Assembly: GCF_000003815.2 (NCBI RefSeq)
Contig: NC_049982.1
Coordinates: 22,155,936 to 22,219,935, forward strand
DNA: 64,000 nucleotides
Source of the DNA: Branchiostoma floridae
Lineage: Eukaryota; Chordata; Leptocardii; Amphioxiformes; Branchiostomatidae
Direction of reading: 5' to 3'
Part shown: piece after piece, positions 36,001-51,000 of the stretch
Layout of the letters: each line of letters starts with the position of its first letter
Position numbering within the stretch: the stretch's first letter is position 1
Notes under the pieces: generated by a model
What the model saw: the letters and a program-made list of their open reading frames with translations, nothing else
The model's database searches: none
What the model was told of the DNA's origin: nothing
Position numbers and translations under genes: made by a program

Positions 36001-39000
36001 AACAGAATGTTACAGAAAAGAACTTTGATAGGGCTACATAACCATGATGGCTGTAGAATCATTGAGTGTAGTGTCATATTTGTATTTCTGATTGAAATAG
36101 AGCTTTTCAAAGTCAGTCTTCAAAATCATCACCTCACATTTTTGACAAATTTCTATGACATTTATATCAGATATAAAATGGATTATCACTACCATTTGAT
36201 ATGAAATGCTAAGTTTATATATAATAGAACAAAGAGATACTAGAGGGCTAGGTTGTGTGAAACTGCTTTCCTGGTGGGAAGCTCTACAGTTGATGTGTCT
36301 CCCCAGATAGACCTGCTGTCCTCTGTCAATGCCCCAGTCCTGTATGTTTAGTCACAGGAGCCTCAGCTGATACAACCTCCCAGGACCCCACCTTCCCCTC
36401 AGGTTAACTAGACTAGGCTACAATAACAAGCTCTGCAAGGCAGGGGATAGAGGGACTTTGTGTGACTGCCAAGGGGGGATTTCTCCAGCTTGTGGCATTT
36501 ACAGACAAGACTTGTTTCCCCATTCACACATCCATCATCCACCCCACACAAAGCCCACCTACCAGGACAATGGGCATACTAACCTGACTTGTTACATGTG
36601 AAATGAAAATCACTTGAACCTTTTAGGGAATGTCTAGATAAGACCTAGTCCTTATAAGACACATAAACACAGACAGACTCTGTGACAGAGAAACAGAGGA
36701 AGAATCTAAGTACCAAGATACTCTAATCCCTTTAGCTATAAACAGTCTTGCAGAGTGCCAAGGTTGTGCCAACTGTTAGTGCCCTGTAATGCCCAGGATG
36801 TGAAACCCCTGACAAGAGTCTTCTCCTGTATTGTGCCAGCAGATTTCAGGGCCTGTTGAGCACCAATAGCCTCATTATCACCTCCTCAGTGTTTGTTTGT
36901 AAGTCCAGCGGGGCGTGTAATCACCCCAGCAGGAAAAAACAAACACAGGAAATGGCCACACACTTCTGAGGGCTGTTAATTTCTTCCCTGTTTGCTGTTA
37001 ATTAAATGACAAAGGGATGAGACAATGGGCAGCCTGGCTGTAGTACCAAATGTGATGGGTCCTTTCTTCTGGTGTTAAATCAATTGCAGAAATGGGAGAA
37101 TGATGTTATTGATTTATATGGTTTACTTTTTCCAGGCCTGACATTTCTGAATTTGGCATGTGTTAAACATTACTCTATCTGAAAACAAGACTAAATGTCT
37201 GTTCAAACCCTGTACCCCATATACAACAGATGACTTCCTTCAATAGGATGTCTCCATAATAAAATCTAAGCATTACACCAGATGAGTTAACAGCACTGAG
37301 AGGAATACTGCAGAATAATTAGTAATGACTAACAACTAAAAAACACTTACAGGTCAAGATCAAATATCTTGATTACTGTCAAATATGGTAACAATAACAA
37401 GCTCCTGCTATACACATTCTGTCATTGGCACTCCAGACTTGACACCAGTTTGCACATTTCTGTTTAACGCTTGTGTGCTGCAAGCATGCAAATTCAAAAG
37501 TAAAGGAGAGTAAAGTGTCTGGAAGGCAGAGCAAATAGCTGTCCATGATTCAAATATACCTTATTTTCATATGATTATATGATTGAATCTTTCATCTCTT
37601 ACTGCAGTACTGTGTGTAAATGACAGGTGGCCCTTCCATGTCATGCTTGCCTTTCTAACAGCATAAAGTTGAACCAAAAATCTTGTTGATCTCATCTATA
37701 TTGATAAACATTTCATAGCATACATGATAACAATATGGACTTTTGACTTGCTACAAATGCTATCATTTCTAAATGATATTCTAACTTCAGATTTTGGGAA
37801 ATTTTGAATTTACCACTGATGTGATATTTTTCAAATATTTCAAAACTTAAAATAGAAACAACTTTCGACAGCAAGAAAGAGCAGCACGTGTGAATTCTCC
37901 ATCAGGTTCACTGAAAATTATACAAAACAGATGCAAGTGACAAACGAGACATGTAGAGAAGGGGGAGGACTTGGGGATCCCGGGAGGTCTGGCTTCCTCT
38001 GTGGTGATGAGTTTAAGCTATAACGGAAAATGACAAGATGGCAAGCCAAACAAGAGGGGTGAACCCACAGACAGAAGAGTGTGCTGGATTTACAGCTGGC
38101 ACGTACTTTGTCATTTCTACACCAACTTAAGTCTGGGGAACACATGCGAAAGGGGAAGTGGCTGTCATCTCTGTTATGATATTTCCCAGCCAAACTTTTA
38201 CACTGTTTCAGTGCTACCTGTGCTGATGTTAAACCTGCATATTTGATTACTGTGCAGACATGTACATGTATGTACCAATGTCAGGCAGGGCACAAAGTAA
38301 GATGAGACCATGGCTGAAAGTCAAAGTAAATTGTCCAGTTCCAGTTCTTAAATCATCTGCTTCTGTTCTCATAATGAGATTTTGTATCTGTATCTAGGAT
38401 GAGAAACCTAACTCCTTTGATAGCCACAAATATGATGGCACATGTGTGTATGTCAAAGTAAGTTAGTCAGTCAATGATCTGACTACCATGATCAATGAAA
38501 GGTGCTTTCTGCAGAACAGGTTCAAGATGTCTCTACCTCTGACACTTCCATACATCTTGTCTTAACAGATGGATCTTGGCAGTTCACCTTACCAATGCCC
38601 TTGACCACTGAACTCAGATGTCTTTCCTCTGTAAAAGCTCCTTATTGACTTATGGGGGGCCATCAGGAGTAATCAAAGACACACTTGCCACCAGCACCTC
38701 TCCACTTGTGACTGACAGGGGGGTGAAACTTTGACACCAAAGGTTTCTACATTTAGCATTAGTGTCTTCCAGATACAGACGACGAATCACCTGTTTTTGT
38801 CGTGCACATTGCTTTGATCCTGAATGTTCATCTAAATTGAAGGGGAGAAAATACTACAATAAAACATAAACTCTCATAATTGTGCTAGGTGCCAATATCA
38901 ATAAACTTCTATTATAAAAAATGTTGTTATAGAGGCCTTCTCCAGATTGTCTTGGACACCTAAATATCTAGTATCTATACCTCAGGATTATTGATGCTGC

Positions 39001-42000
39001 ATTGCATATTGTTACATCTCTTAAAATCACTTTACATTCATCTATTTTTTCTCATTTGACAGTACTATGGCATCCAAAATCCAGTGGAATTATGAGAGTT
39101 GATGTTACCGGTATGTCCATTTATTGTTGTTTCCGGTGTTACAGATTCTTCTTGCCATCCACATTTACACTGGCAGGTCTAAGGAATTTTCCCCTTTCCC
39201 ATCCACATCTGCACTGGTTAAGGTGTAGCTCATGTCCCATCACCAGGCAACCCCAGTCTGCAGGCTTTTATCACCTTGTTCCCCTGGAGGGAAGCCAGAC
39301 CTGCCCCCACAGTTGTTTCTCCTTGCTTGAGACTTGGTCATCTGTATCAAAGTTTCCTCACCCAGTCACCTTCCCCACACTCTTGCATCTTGTGAAAATA
39401 TTTTACTTCCTGTTAGGAGAAGGTTGTTAATCTCCCAGGTATGCCTCCAGTGTGAGGATTGTCTACCTTTCTATGGTTCCAATTATGGTCCCAAACCACC
39501 AGGGATGGGGAAAGAATAGAAAGCAGCGCACAAAACAAGTGCCATGACTCTCATGTCTTTTCCCAGGTCTGCTTTCTGACTAGCAGGCATTCAATTATTT
39601 TACACAAAGTGTACATTTTTCTCACATACACTTCAGTTACACGGTTATGTTTTCCATAATTTCATCTTATGAACTCATGGTTTTCAGTTAGGACTTAGGA
39701 CAGCCTATATCTGTATTGTATTTTGCTTCAAGTAATTTCTCGTGAGTATAGTCTCATTTACATCACTTATTACACTTTTTCCAAAGCACTAGGAGAAAAC
39801 AACTGTTTGAATGACAGCTTTTGTGGCTATATGTAAGGGATTACTTTTGATATGGCATAGTATGTAATATTAGTAAAGTTGCATACTATTAGGTGTGTGA
39901 CCTCAAAATGTTACAGTAGCACCAAGATGCAGTTGTTCATACATCTGGAGAAAACAAGAGTAGGTCCTCCTCCTCTCCTGACAAGCATGTAGGCACCATA
40001 AAGCGGACGGCGGTTCTGTCCAGGCCTTTGAAGTGGTGAGAGATGAAAGCTGGGTCCAGAGTAAACATGGTGTGAACTGTGGTGTGTTGACTGTGGGGGA
40101 CCTGCAAACACTTGTACGGCCTCTGTCACAAGCTGAGGTCGTCAAATAACTGAAGACTGCAAGCCGAGGGGGGGGGGGTGATGTTGGCAGTCATGTGGTG
40201 TCATTATAAAGATGTAAAGGTTATGGGGAGAGGAGCAGATTATCTTTCATGGCCTCCCACTGATTGTAAAAGTACAACACTCTGCAGACTAAACCTCTTA
40301 CATTTACTGCAGTTCAAACAAATATGCTTACAAACGTGGATCATCCTCTCACAAATTAACCTGAGCAATCACCAGGAAGGCATAACGAGCCGGTCAATCA
40401 AGCCATCATTAAGGGTAGTCCTAGTGAGAAGGGTCAGGATGCTGTCTTGTTTATCAAGCCCTCCAACCTCTAATTTTAAAGGCTACCTGAAGCTGTCCGG
40501 GATCCAGAAGTGCTCTGAAGATCCATGAGTAAACATCCTCTGTAAATGACTGTCCACTGCACACCTGGCTACTGTAAACCACTACATCATTAGCAAATTA
40601 CATGACTATGGTACACTAGAAAACTTGTTGCTGTCTAAGAAAATAAAAATTTCAAACCTTCAGAATGACTTTTCTGTACCGGGTATTTGATTCTGTACAT
40701 TGATTAGAAAATCTTGGAACAGTGTATCAAATTTCTTTGGACTTTTTCACTATCATTACAGCTTATCCAGTAGCTTTATCATAGATGTGTTCAAGTTCTG
40801 TTTCAGTAATTTACTCTTCAAGTTAAGATTATTCGGCATGCACAAATGCATATACAGTATTATGTTACTTTGTAATCTCAGTCAACCATAAGTATTGCAG
40901 TGATGCTTTAGGGTTATAATGCTATAAAACTGTTACAAGAGCTTTGTAATGGTAATAATTTAGTTAATTGTTTCTACACAAGTGTTTGTACAGCCTGGAA
41001 GCTGGTACATCACCCCTCTATTTTTGTACTCTCTCTCAGTCAACTCTACTTGTAACTCTAAGCCCGCATGGCTCCATCAGTTTCCCATTACTGCTCTAGA
41101 TTTCAGCTCCTCTTGTTATCACAACAAAGTATCTCATCATTCATGTTTCATAACAACTCTGAAACGCACACCTATCATAAGCCTTCTAGGGAATCAGTCT
41201 CTAATTATCAAAGCTTAACCCACAAATCCATCAAACCATCTTTCTTACATTACCTCTCAGTGGGTGCAGTGACGTCATTGTGTCTCGGTGCTTCTTGTAT
41301 CATTTGCAAGGTTTCAAGCAAACTTTGGTCACGACATATCAGATTGTGATGTAGAATTGCTAGTGGACACAAGGTGTAGAGTCTTCCTGGTAGCACATTC
41401 TGTTCTTTCTTCACTCCATCAATGTGTTAAACCTTACTTTGGTTGGTGTAAGGAGAGGGATGGGCTCTTCCATCCACTGATAACATGCCCTAGACATCAT
41501 TAACAGCAACCGAACTCAACAAGGCTCTAGGATTATCTACCTCTACCTACCTTTGGAGACATTGGAACCAATGTTTTGGGTTTAGATCAGGGCTTAGATC
41601 AGTCAAAATCCACCTGATACAGATACATGAACACCTGGTTGAGCCTTGAATCTATCTCACTAAGCTTAAGGGATTAATAAGGGTTTAAGGGGATTAACTC
41701 ATTTAATCTATCTGTAATGGAGGTTACACTATAGTCTATTTTGGTACACTATTCTATAGTAGTGGATTTCTAATTAAATCTTTAAGACAATGTATAATTT
41801 TGGCCCCACATAGGCCATACAAGCTTAATTTGTTGGTTCCTTGATTTTAAGGAAAAGCACTGGATGATCAAAAAGGAAACAGAGTTTGTTGTGGCATTAC
41901 GCCTGTTGTTTGGTCAACACATTGTTACATTGTTTATGCCTGTTGTAATGTTCTAGGTTGTATTAAGAAGTCCAATTTGACTTGTTAAGACTGCAGCTGC

Positions 42001-45000
42001 CCTGCCCGGCTGTAGCAAGTATGTTATAGCTCAGCCAACCTGACCACACTATCAGCAGACTGACAGGAAATACTAACGTGACTAAACATGACTTTCAAAG
42101 GTCTTAGTATTTCATGGAAAATAAACAAAGTATTGGCAACATCCATAAAACACAAGGAAAGAAAAGCAACTCAAACAACTCAGCCATTGTTATATTGTTA
42201 TGATGGGGGAATGTAGTTAACCAAGCTGTTGCTCTTCAGCTTACTTTAAATGACTGTTGCAGTCACTACAACAGATGGTGTTCTGTTATGTCAACACAGG
42301 CTCTAACAAAGGATAGGTAACTTTGGATTTTATGATCGAGAAAAAGACTATCATTAAGTTTTAGACACTAAAAACATTGTGTCGACTTGAAGATGACTCT
42401 GCTCTACTCCACAAGGAGGATCCAAATGTATCTTCCAGTGGATCACATCCCTTGACCTGTCAAGGCCAACAGGTCCCTTTCATTTGCTGTGACATTTTCC
42501 ACAGCAATCTGTTTCATCCTCAGATGATACGTCCAGGCAAAATTATGTCGACCTCTGACATGAAAACCTGTTCCAATCAGTTTGGGATGTGGTAAATGAT
42601 ATTTCACACAAATAAGAAGTAACACAATCAAGCAATAGATTGCGAATACCTTGACCTTTTATCATTTCAAAGTCAGGCAGGAATTGATTTGTCCCGATTA
42701 GAAGCTCACCAGTGTCTCATCCTCCACTGTATAATCGGTAAACATTTCCACCAATGGCACATCAAGGCATGCCGGCAGAACCTGTCAGTCTGGTGGCATC
42801 TCATGTGCACACCAGCTCAAACTCCATCTATATCAAGCCTTGTGCTTTATAATGTATGCCTGGTAACCACTTGTATAGTATATTGTTCAGTGACTAGGGC
42901 TAATCCTTTGTAATAGCCTTAGACTAGTACCCTGGAAACAAGACTTTTAGCCAGAGCCGGCAGAGAATTTGGCAGAGAATTTTATCGGCAGGCCAGCAAA
43001 CTCAACCTGCATGACAAATCCCTGGTGTGCTTATGTAAGGTCCTTGGGAACAAATTCTCTGCCAGGTGTGGCTAAAAGTCTGGTTTCCAGGCTACTAGTC
43101 GGATGGCCATGGCTTTATGTACTCATCAAGGAAAAAAATGAATTAAATTTCACACTAGGCTGATGGGTATTTTCCTGTCTGTAGTGGTCTAGACTTCATA
43201 TTTCATAAGAAGTCTTCTGGGAAGAAATCTCTGTGACCCTTGACATGACAAGGCTGGTGTGAGTCGCCCTGTCCATCCCTTACTTACTGTGGGATTATGC
43301 TTAATCTTGTCAAGGGGTCCCGATAATGAATGTGGCCGTGAAACACCTCTCCTGAGTTCTTTCAGCAACCTTGGACCAGAATTGAACAGGACAGCCAAGG
43401 GATGAGGAGAAAATAGAGGTCAGACAAAAGTCATGACCTTCAAATCTGTATTGATTTTGAATTGAGCTTCTCATCTAAGCCCAGGCATCCCTGTCTGTGG
43501 GGCGATCTTGGGGTTAGATGCACGTTTAACATTATCTTAGGTATAATGTAGACTTTCCATATTGTTTTCATTGTATGAAAAATCTGTCAGCCAAAAGGAA
43601 GTCATCTGTCATCACCATCAAAATGAAAAGACAACAGGGGTGACTTCATACTGTATTGTGCATAACTCCTTATCCTCAGTCTGGACAGCTGTAATGAGGA
43701 TATGCTACCCACGGTGTCCCTCAGGCATGATTCAGTCCACATGGTACACTGCATAAAGGTGAGCTCCTACCAGTCATATGGAACTGATCTCAGCACACGT
43801 GCCTCACCGGGTCCCATGGGCTCATTATAGCCAAAATGGCCTGTAAACAACTAGGTTCTATTAAACCTCACCTGGGTGGAGTCAGTTCAGACAGGTAGAA
43901 CACAAGAAACATTGAATGATTGTAATTTGGATTTGGTAATTATTCAGTGACTGTCCAGTGTGAAAGCTCCTCTAACGGATATCCTACAAAGGCGAGTCTG
44001 AAGACTTCAGAAGAGTCTGTCACTAACTAACTAACTAACTGTTCAGGTACATGATATACTCCTATGTGTTCACCTTAAGTAGTGAAGGCAGTCTGCACAT
44101 ACAGGTAATGCCACTGTACACAGGATGAAACAAAGTCTTTGCTGACTATTCTATTCAGAGTAATATCCACTGGCATTGCACAAAAGACAGGAGGTACATT
44201 TTTGAGGTACCTTTTTGATAGCCTGTTAACTTGACAGAAGCTGATGTTTCAGTGTGTGTGATGTTTCAGTTTGTATGTATATGCTGGTGTATGATCTACA
44301 GCTGTGAAAGTACAAAACTGGGTTTATCCAGACTTAGGCAGAAACTGCAGACTAAATAACCAAAATGTTAGCACAATTCCAGGACTTCGCCAATAGTACA
44401 TGACCATTATTACAACAAACTCCATGTGCCACCAGTAGCTAAGCTGAACCATATGCTATCTTCCTACTCAGTGACTTCTACCATCTACAAATGTATATCA
44501 ATGCCTATCACATAGTTTGGGTGCGGATAACTAAAGAATGTGTCGACAGTATCCCAATTGTTTGTCAGTCATTTTTTGTCATTTCTAATTCCAACACCTA
44601 CATTTGTGATTACCTGCAAAAAGAGTGTTGTTGTTTAAATGTACAAATGCACAAAGTTCTGTTCAAGCAGTGGATTAAGAAGTAACCAGAAGAATCTGAT
44701 ACAGTACAGCTCATCATTGTTATCTCCATCCCTCAGGCTGCACAGGTCCAACCTATCACAACCAATCACAGCAACCATCAGGGGACAAACAACAGGAAAA
44801 CCAAAAAACAAGCCAATCATAGGAAAACTCAATGAACTTGAATCACAAACAGCTTAGTTGAAGGTAAATCTATCAAGTTGGCTGCCCCTGAGTGAAGTTC
44901 TCCATTTTAGCGGAATATTCTATAATATTTCAAAGCAAAAACAACACATCTTTCAGTTCTATCTGTCTGTGCTCAGCACTACTTAACATTCCTGCTGTCT

Positions 45001-48000
45001 CCTGGTGGGACCTTGCAGCACAGATGATGCCATCACCTGTCCAGTCACTGATAAATACTTCCTGTACAGAACCACCTGAGGTATTACCGAGTCTCATGGG
45101 GGAGGGGGAAGGCTGCATATGGATTTAGGACTACCTTGAGACAAAACGAAAATGACCCATGGTGTCAAAGTTGTGCACCTCTGTGCAGAGTGCTTCACCA
45201 CCAGCCACTCCAATCAGCACAGACAGACTTGTAAAATCCCAGGACATCACAGTACTTAGCCTCTAAATACCTCAGGTCAGAAAGCCCCTGGCATCTCCAC
45301 TCATCAGGCATAGCTCCTTCCAGTCTCACCACAAAAGTCTAACTAGTGCCGACAACATCACCTGTTCTGTACCTTAGGCGGCAAATGGAGTTCTATCAAG
45401 TAAACAGTGTTGCAGGCCGTTGAGATGGAGGGTTAGACATGAAATGTCCTCCTTGTGGACAGAAATCGCTCCTGGTTGTCCTGTTTACTTCCTGACATAC
45501 CTTCCTGTTACACACAACTCCGGGAACCTCTGTCCACTCTATCAGAACAAGAATTTACCTGGGGGACATTTTCATCCAAGCATTTTGTAGCATGAGAGGA
45601 CGTGTCAACCCCACTTAGGAAAGTGATCTTCTTCTGTGTTAGATTCATGTCCCAACAACCACAAGACTTAGGTTTACGATACCCATACCTTGGCAAGTAT
45701 TTTCAACAATGATGTTCAAAACACTTGACACGGAAAGTATGGAAACAAGTGTTAAAAGTCATCTACAATTCACATCACTAAATGTCAGAAGACTGAGTGT
45801 AACAGCCACTGAAGTTGTTGAGACTTGAGACTCTAATCCAAAGAGAATCAATGTCTGCTGTGCCCAAGACACCCAACTGGAATGTGTCTCCGCAAAACAG
45901 AACTTATATAATAGAATGGTGACATGATCTCAGTAATTTTCGTTAAGAAGGACTGAAAATGCAGGTCTCCATTGCCACAGACCCCTCGGTTACAGCTGTT
46001 AGAAAACAGCATTACAAATAACTATGAACACATGAATGACATTAAACAACTTATAAAAAGCAAGCTCTTCTACTACTTCTAGCTTGGCTTGGTGAGCAGA
46101 ATACTCTCTCCTTTTACCATTGAAAGCAGATTGTTGGCATAAAATTACGCCAAGGTTGCTATATCAGTAGTCCTGATGACTGTTTAGCTGTAATGTACAG
46201 TGTGTTAAAACTGGTGTGTAGACCCACCCTGTTTGTTGAAGACCTGTTGCCAGTGTTTTGATATTTTGGCTTTGCACTTGACCTATCCCATGGTGAGAGC
46301 CCTATTTGGGAATGCTTTACAAACTCTCTTAAGCCCTGAGCACTGCAGGCCTGATTGATGGCAGACGGCTGTTGTGTTGGCTAAACCATTCCTGCAGCCA
46401 TCAGGTCTCTAAACTAGTCTACCTCTTTCATGTGGGTATATCTGTTTTCATAATACAATACTTGCATGTGTACATACTTAATCAATGCCAGCAAAGTAGA
46501 AGCTATAATAATATTGAATGTAAACTGTGGAACATTCAAATGAACATGTGGGATTTAACCTTGCTCGCTTGCTCACTTGCTTGCTCACTCACTCACTGAC
46601 ATTCACTCACTCACTCATCACTGCCTTGACTATCCCTCTCCCTCCCTACCTATAAAATGGTATGCCCCTATCTGAATATCTAGTAGACATATTGATTGAG
46701 AGTACTCACAGGGTCTGGATGTTCCTGAGTGGATCAAAAGTTCCCTTGCTGATCATTTCAATCCTGTTGTCATACAGGGACCTGCAAAACAAGTTTTAAA
46801 TACGATTAATGTATTTCCTCAAGTGCAAATCTGAGAAGATGTGAGAAAAGTTTCACAAGATGTCACGTCATCTCTTTTGAATTTTCTCATTTCTTGTGCT
46901 CAGACTACTTAGTCTGTACAAGGAGGTTCCTTGGTCTGTTGTATCTCAACTCCTATTATGCACACAACAATGTCTGACACACTAAGTTCTGTAAAAGTGA
47001 TTAAAGCTGTAAATAACAGTATAATTAGGGGAGTGCAGACGAGAGTGCTATCCCTGTTCTACATTTACAAGACAACTTCAGACTGGAGCAGGAAATACTG
47101 CATCAATAAGTGAGCAGATTTAGGAGCCCCCCTTGTGGCCTGTCAGGGAGAAGTCAGGGCTTCCTGCAGTTGTTTCCACATGTAGGAGGGAGACAGACAG
47201 GGGCCGATAAGATAACTTGAACCTAAAACATGGCTGACAACTTATCAAAGCAACACATGGGGAAAAGCCATCGCCTGGTGTCGCCTGGACCAGAGGTACA
47301 CAGTACAGATGGCCCCGCGAGCGCTCTGAATGGGAAAACCTTCCCAGCAAATGTAGCAGCTGTGATCCATGCTGACTGACAATGAAATTCCTTGATCAGA
47401 ATTGTTGTCAAGTCGCCTTGCAAGAATCCAGGATTTGAACCCCCCAGGCCAGCACGAGGTCAAACTGTTTAACCCTACCTGGGTACTAGAACTGTATTGG
47501 TGCATGCAGGGTTAAGACAGAGTGCTGAAAGTTACTTAAGGATGGTTAGTGGTAGAATATGTGTTCGTCACATAGTGTACTGAAGAGGATGTTGAGAAAA
47601 GAATGACATTTTTCCAGAGAGGAATCTGCCTAGCCGCCGCATGTGATTATTGCCCCTGTCTACTTCTACCATGCCTAAGACAGTGTGAAAGGAAAAGATT
47701 CACAACTTACAGCAGGTTCAAGGAATGAAGGTCCTTGAAAGCATCAGTCTGTATGCAGGAAATTCTGTTCGCATTCAGCAACCTGAAAACAAGGGAAGTC
47801 GTCAGTGCGTGTAGCAAACATACCTTTGTTGGTAACTTTTTGCCCTGTCCAACCAAAACTCTTCCATTTTGTACAATAGAATTTATCTAGCTGCAATGTT
47901 CTGTGATATAATCTACATTGCATTTCACTAGTCTTCCCTATGTTGACATATTCGTATTATTCACTAACTTGACCACACATCAGCCTTTTAGCCTAAATCA

Positions 48001-51000
48001 GCTCCTGAGTAACATATCAACATTAATGCAGCAATTATACTTTACAACACTGGACTAAAGGTGGTTTACTGATCATGCAAAATAAACAAACAACTCACAG
48101 CAACTGGAGAGAGAAGAGCCCATGGAACACTTTGGGAGGCAGTGTAGAAATCTTGTTTCCATACAAGACCCTTTGAGTGAAGAGCATTGATATTGTAACA
48201 TTAGAGATATGAGAGGTACCATACAGTGTATATGGACATTTGCATTATCTGAATTGAAGGAAAATCACATTTCTACTTAAAAGCATGAAAATCATTTACA
48301 TCTGAAGCATACTACATAATTTATTAATATATAAAGACTTGTAGAGGAAAATGTGCAATCTTCACTTAAGTAAAATACTCCAGAAAAAAGGCAGAGAATA
48401 TTCCAGATATTGTAGGTCTATAGTGAAAATATTGTCTAAAAGCATCTTTACAATGCTGAGATGTCCCTTTAAAGTTACAAACCACCAAAGTGCAACTATC
48501 TTTACAGCCATCTGTGCAAAGGATAGGAAAAAGAGTTTGAGAGGATTTACAGAGTCTGGCGCCAGGAGCATTGGCAGGGCAGGAAGGAACCATGTACCTC
48601 GGGGTACAGATCTCGTCTTAACCGGCGCAAGTTATGTTTCGTGTGGTCACATTCGTCATACGATTTTGACGTCGTAGAATTTTCAAGCAGGCTGAGACAA
48701 AACCAAGCGCCGACAAGGATCTAAGAAACCATTACCGTAAGATGACAGCTGAGCAGTTATCCCAAGAATGTCCTTAGTTCGCTGTTGTACAACGTATGTG
48801 ACCAAGCACTCACTCAAGTTCATATCCAAGTACCTGCCCCCAATGCATCTGTCACCAGACAATGTTATATATATAGTACTATGAGCATTTTACCCAGAAA
48901 AGTCTGCAGCTCAGAAAAGAGCAAAATGCCCAAGCACTACTTACAACGAGTTGAGATATCCCAACCCATAAAATGCATCCTCGTGGATGTCTGAAATCTC
49001 ATTGTTGCTTAGGTCTCTACAGGAAATAAACGGGTGGGGAAAAAACAATGGCATTCATTAACAACACTTCGTGTATCATGCAGTCAGGAATGCAATACAT
49101 GAAAATATTTACTTACAAGGAATTAAGAGTGTCGAGACCTTCGAAAGCATCAGGAGCAATGTCAGAGATCTGATTGTTGCTCAAATCTCTGGAAAGGGCA
49201 AGAGGAAGACAGGGAATGCACAGTGGAATAACAGTCAGAATCGGAGGTAGATCATAGCACAAGTATGTACATGTACAAGTCATGAATACATAGAGTTGTG
49301 GCAAACTCTTACTGGCTGGACAATCTGCATAAGAAAAGTAGCAAAAAGTTTGATATGATTTGGACATTTGTCAAGCAAGTGTCATGAATGTGCTGTGCAC
49401 ACAGTTTACAAAAATGTAGTTGGTACTTTGATATTAAAGTGTACAGTGAACGACACATAGCATGTCCTCATCAGTGACCTTTTGCACATTTCTTTCCAAA
49501 TCGTTTATAAAACATCAACAATGCCATGCACAAAGCACAATGATATGTATTACATAATTTCCAGAGTTACAAGAATAGCTGTTCAAACATTATCGAAAGA
49601 GTTACTTTGTATTAAAAAAAACTTGTGTTTCAAGAAGTATTCTGATACTTTTGACTGCACTACACAAATAAGTTAGAGAATGTGTAACTTAAACCAAGGT
49701 TCGGATGCAGGTGCATTGTTCTCTGGTGGGAGCTATTGAAACCCATGCCTTCCCCTGTGTACACTTCCTGTGGTTACCCAGCACACTTGGGCGGAGACAC
49801 AGGTAGTGTACACACTGGAAGATTGTCTTTTTCTCAAGTCTAAGACAAGTTCAACAGAGAAATTGTCTTGAGAACAATGTTCATGCAGTGCTGTTCCACA
49901 GCATTCTCAAGTGTCAAGATTAGAGAATAATTTGCAGGTAATACAACATTTCAGTGACTACACTTCAGTACAAGTTGAATGAAGCAGGCAGAAGTAAAAG
50001 GCACACAAAAGAAAACAAAGTGAGCAGATCAGCTGTGATCAAGCATGCATTCAACATACCAACAACTCCAACAAAATAAACAGTCAGTTTACAAAACTCT
50101 TCCATTGGCAAAAGTGAAAACAGGCAAAAACATTACTGAACATGCTCATATCAAATGGTTGCAAGGAAAAACATCAACACATGCCAGTAAGAGACGGAGT
50201 GACGTATCTATTCTTACATTCTCCTGAGCTTCTTGTACTGTGCAAAAGCCTTGCTGGGGATGCTTCTGATCTGGTTCTGTTCCAGTCTCCTGTAAGCAAG
50301 GGCAACAACAGACATACGAGTTAGTCTTAAACACATGGCTCATCTGACAGGTTCACACTAGAAAGGCAACATTTTTGAAAAAATGCAGGATGTGGGCGAA
50401 GGGAAAAGAAAGGAAAAATCGCAAGAAAAGAAACAACTAGAATGACAACATTTTCGCGAAAATGCAGCAAGTTTTTCCCGTGGCCTTTTTTGAAGTTTAA
50501 GTCAAACTATCTTACACACAATAGTAATTGCCATTAGGTGCCCCGTATTCTCGGTTCACCCCTATTCTCGGCCTTTACCTGACGTCACGGGTTGTGCTGT
50601 GTAGCACATGATTATAAAGCTGAAATTCATGATCAGGTTCAGGTCCGGTACCGTACCGTAGCCTCCATTCCAAATTTGACTTAACGCCGCAGGCGACAGA
50701 CATCGACGATACAGTATTTGGCTGCCGGTATGGTCCGAGGCGTTGACGAGCCCCCCTCCCCACATGGACCGTCCGACCGTTTAAACGCCGTCTTTTGAGG
50801 GCAATTAAAAAATAAATAAAAAGGCGTGTAAACTGAACGATGCTCTGTTTGCAAGATAAAATTGTTGTAAATATCAAAAAAGAAAAAAAAAGGACAACTA
50901 AAAGAAAGTTGTTCCCGCCCGGAATCGAACCAGGGTTGACCTAGCGAAAAAACCGCATTCGCAGCTGGTGCTTTAGCCATTCGGCCATGGCCGAATGTCT

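Noticed and set aside
39002-39430. 142-codon plus-strand open frame in the large slit intron
   Set aside because: No domain or homology was recognised, and length alone is not evidence in an 11.7-kb intron.
50913-50994. Functional tRNA gene
   Set aside because: The 5' and 3' acceptor halves do not pair, the anticodon stem has several mismatches and a T6 run interrupts the unit.
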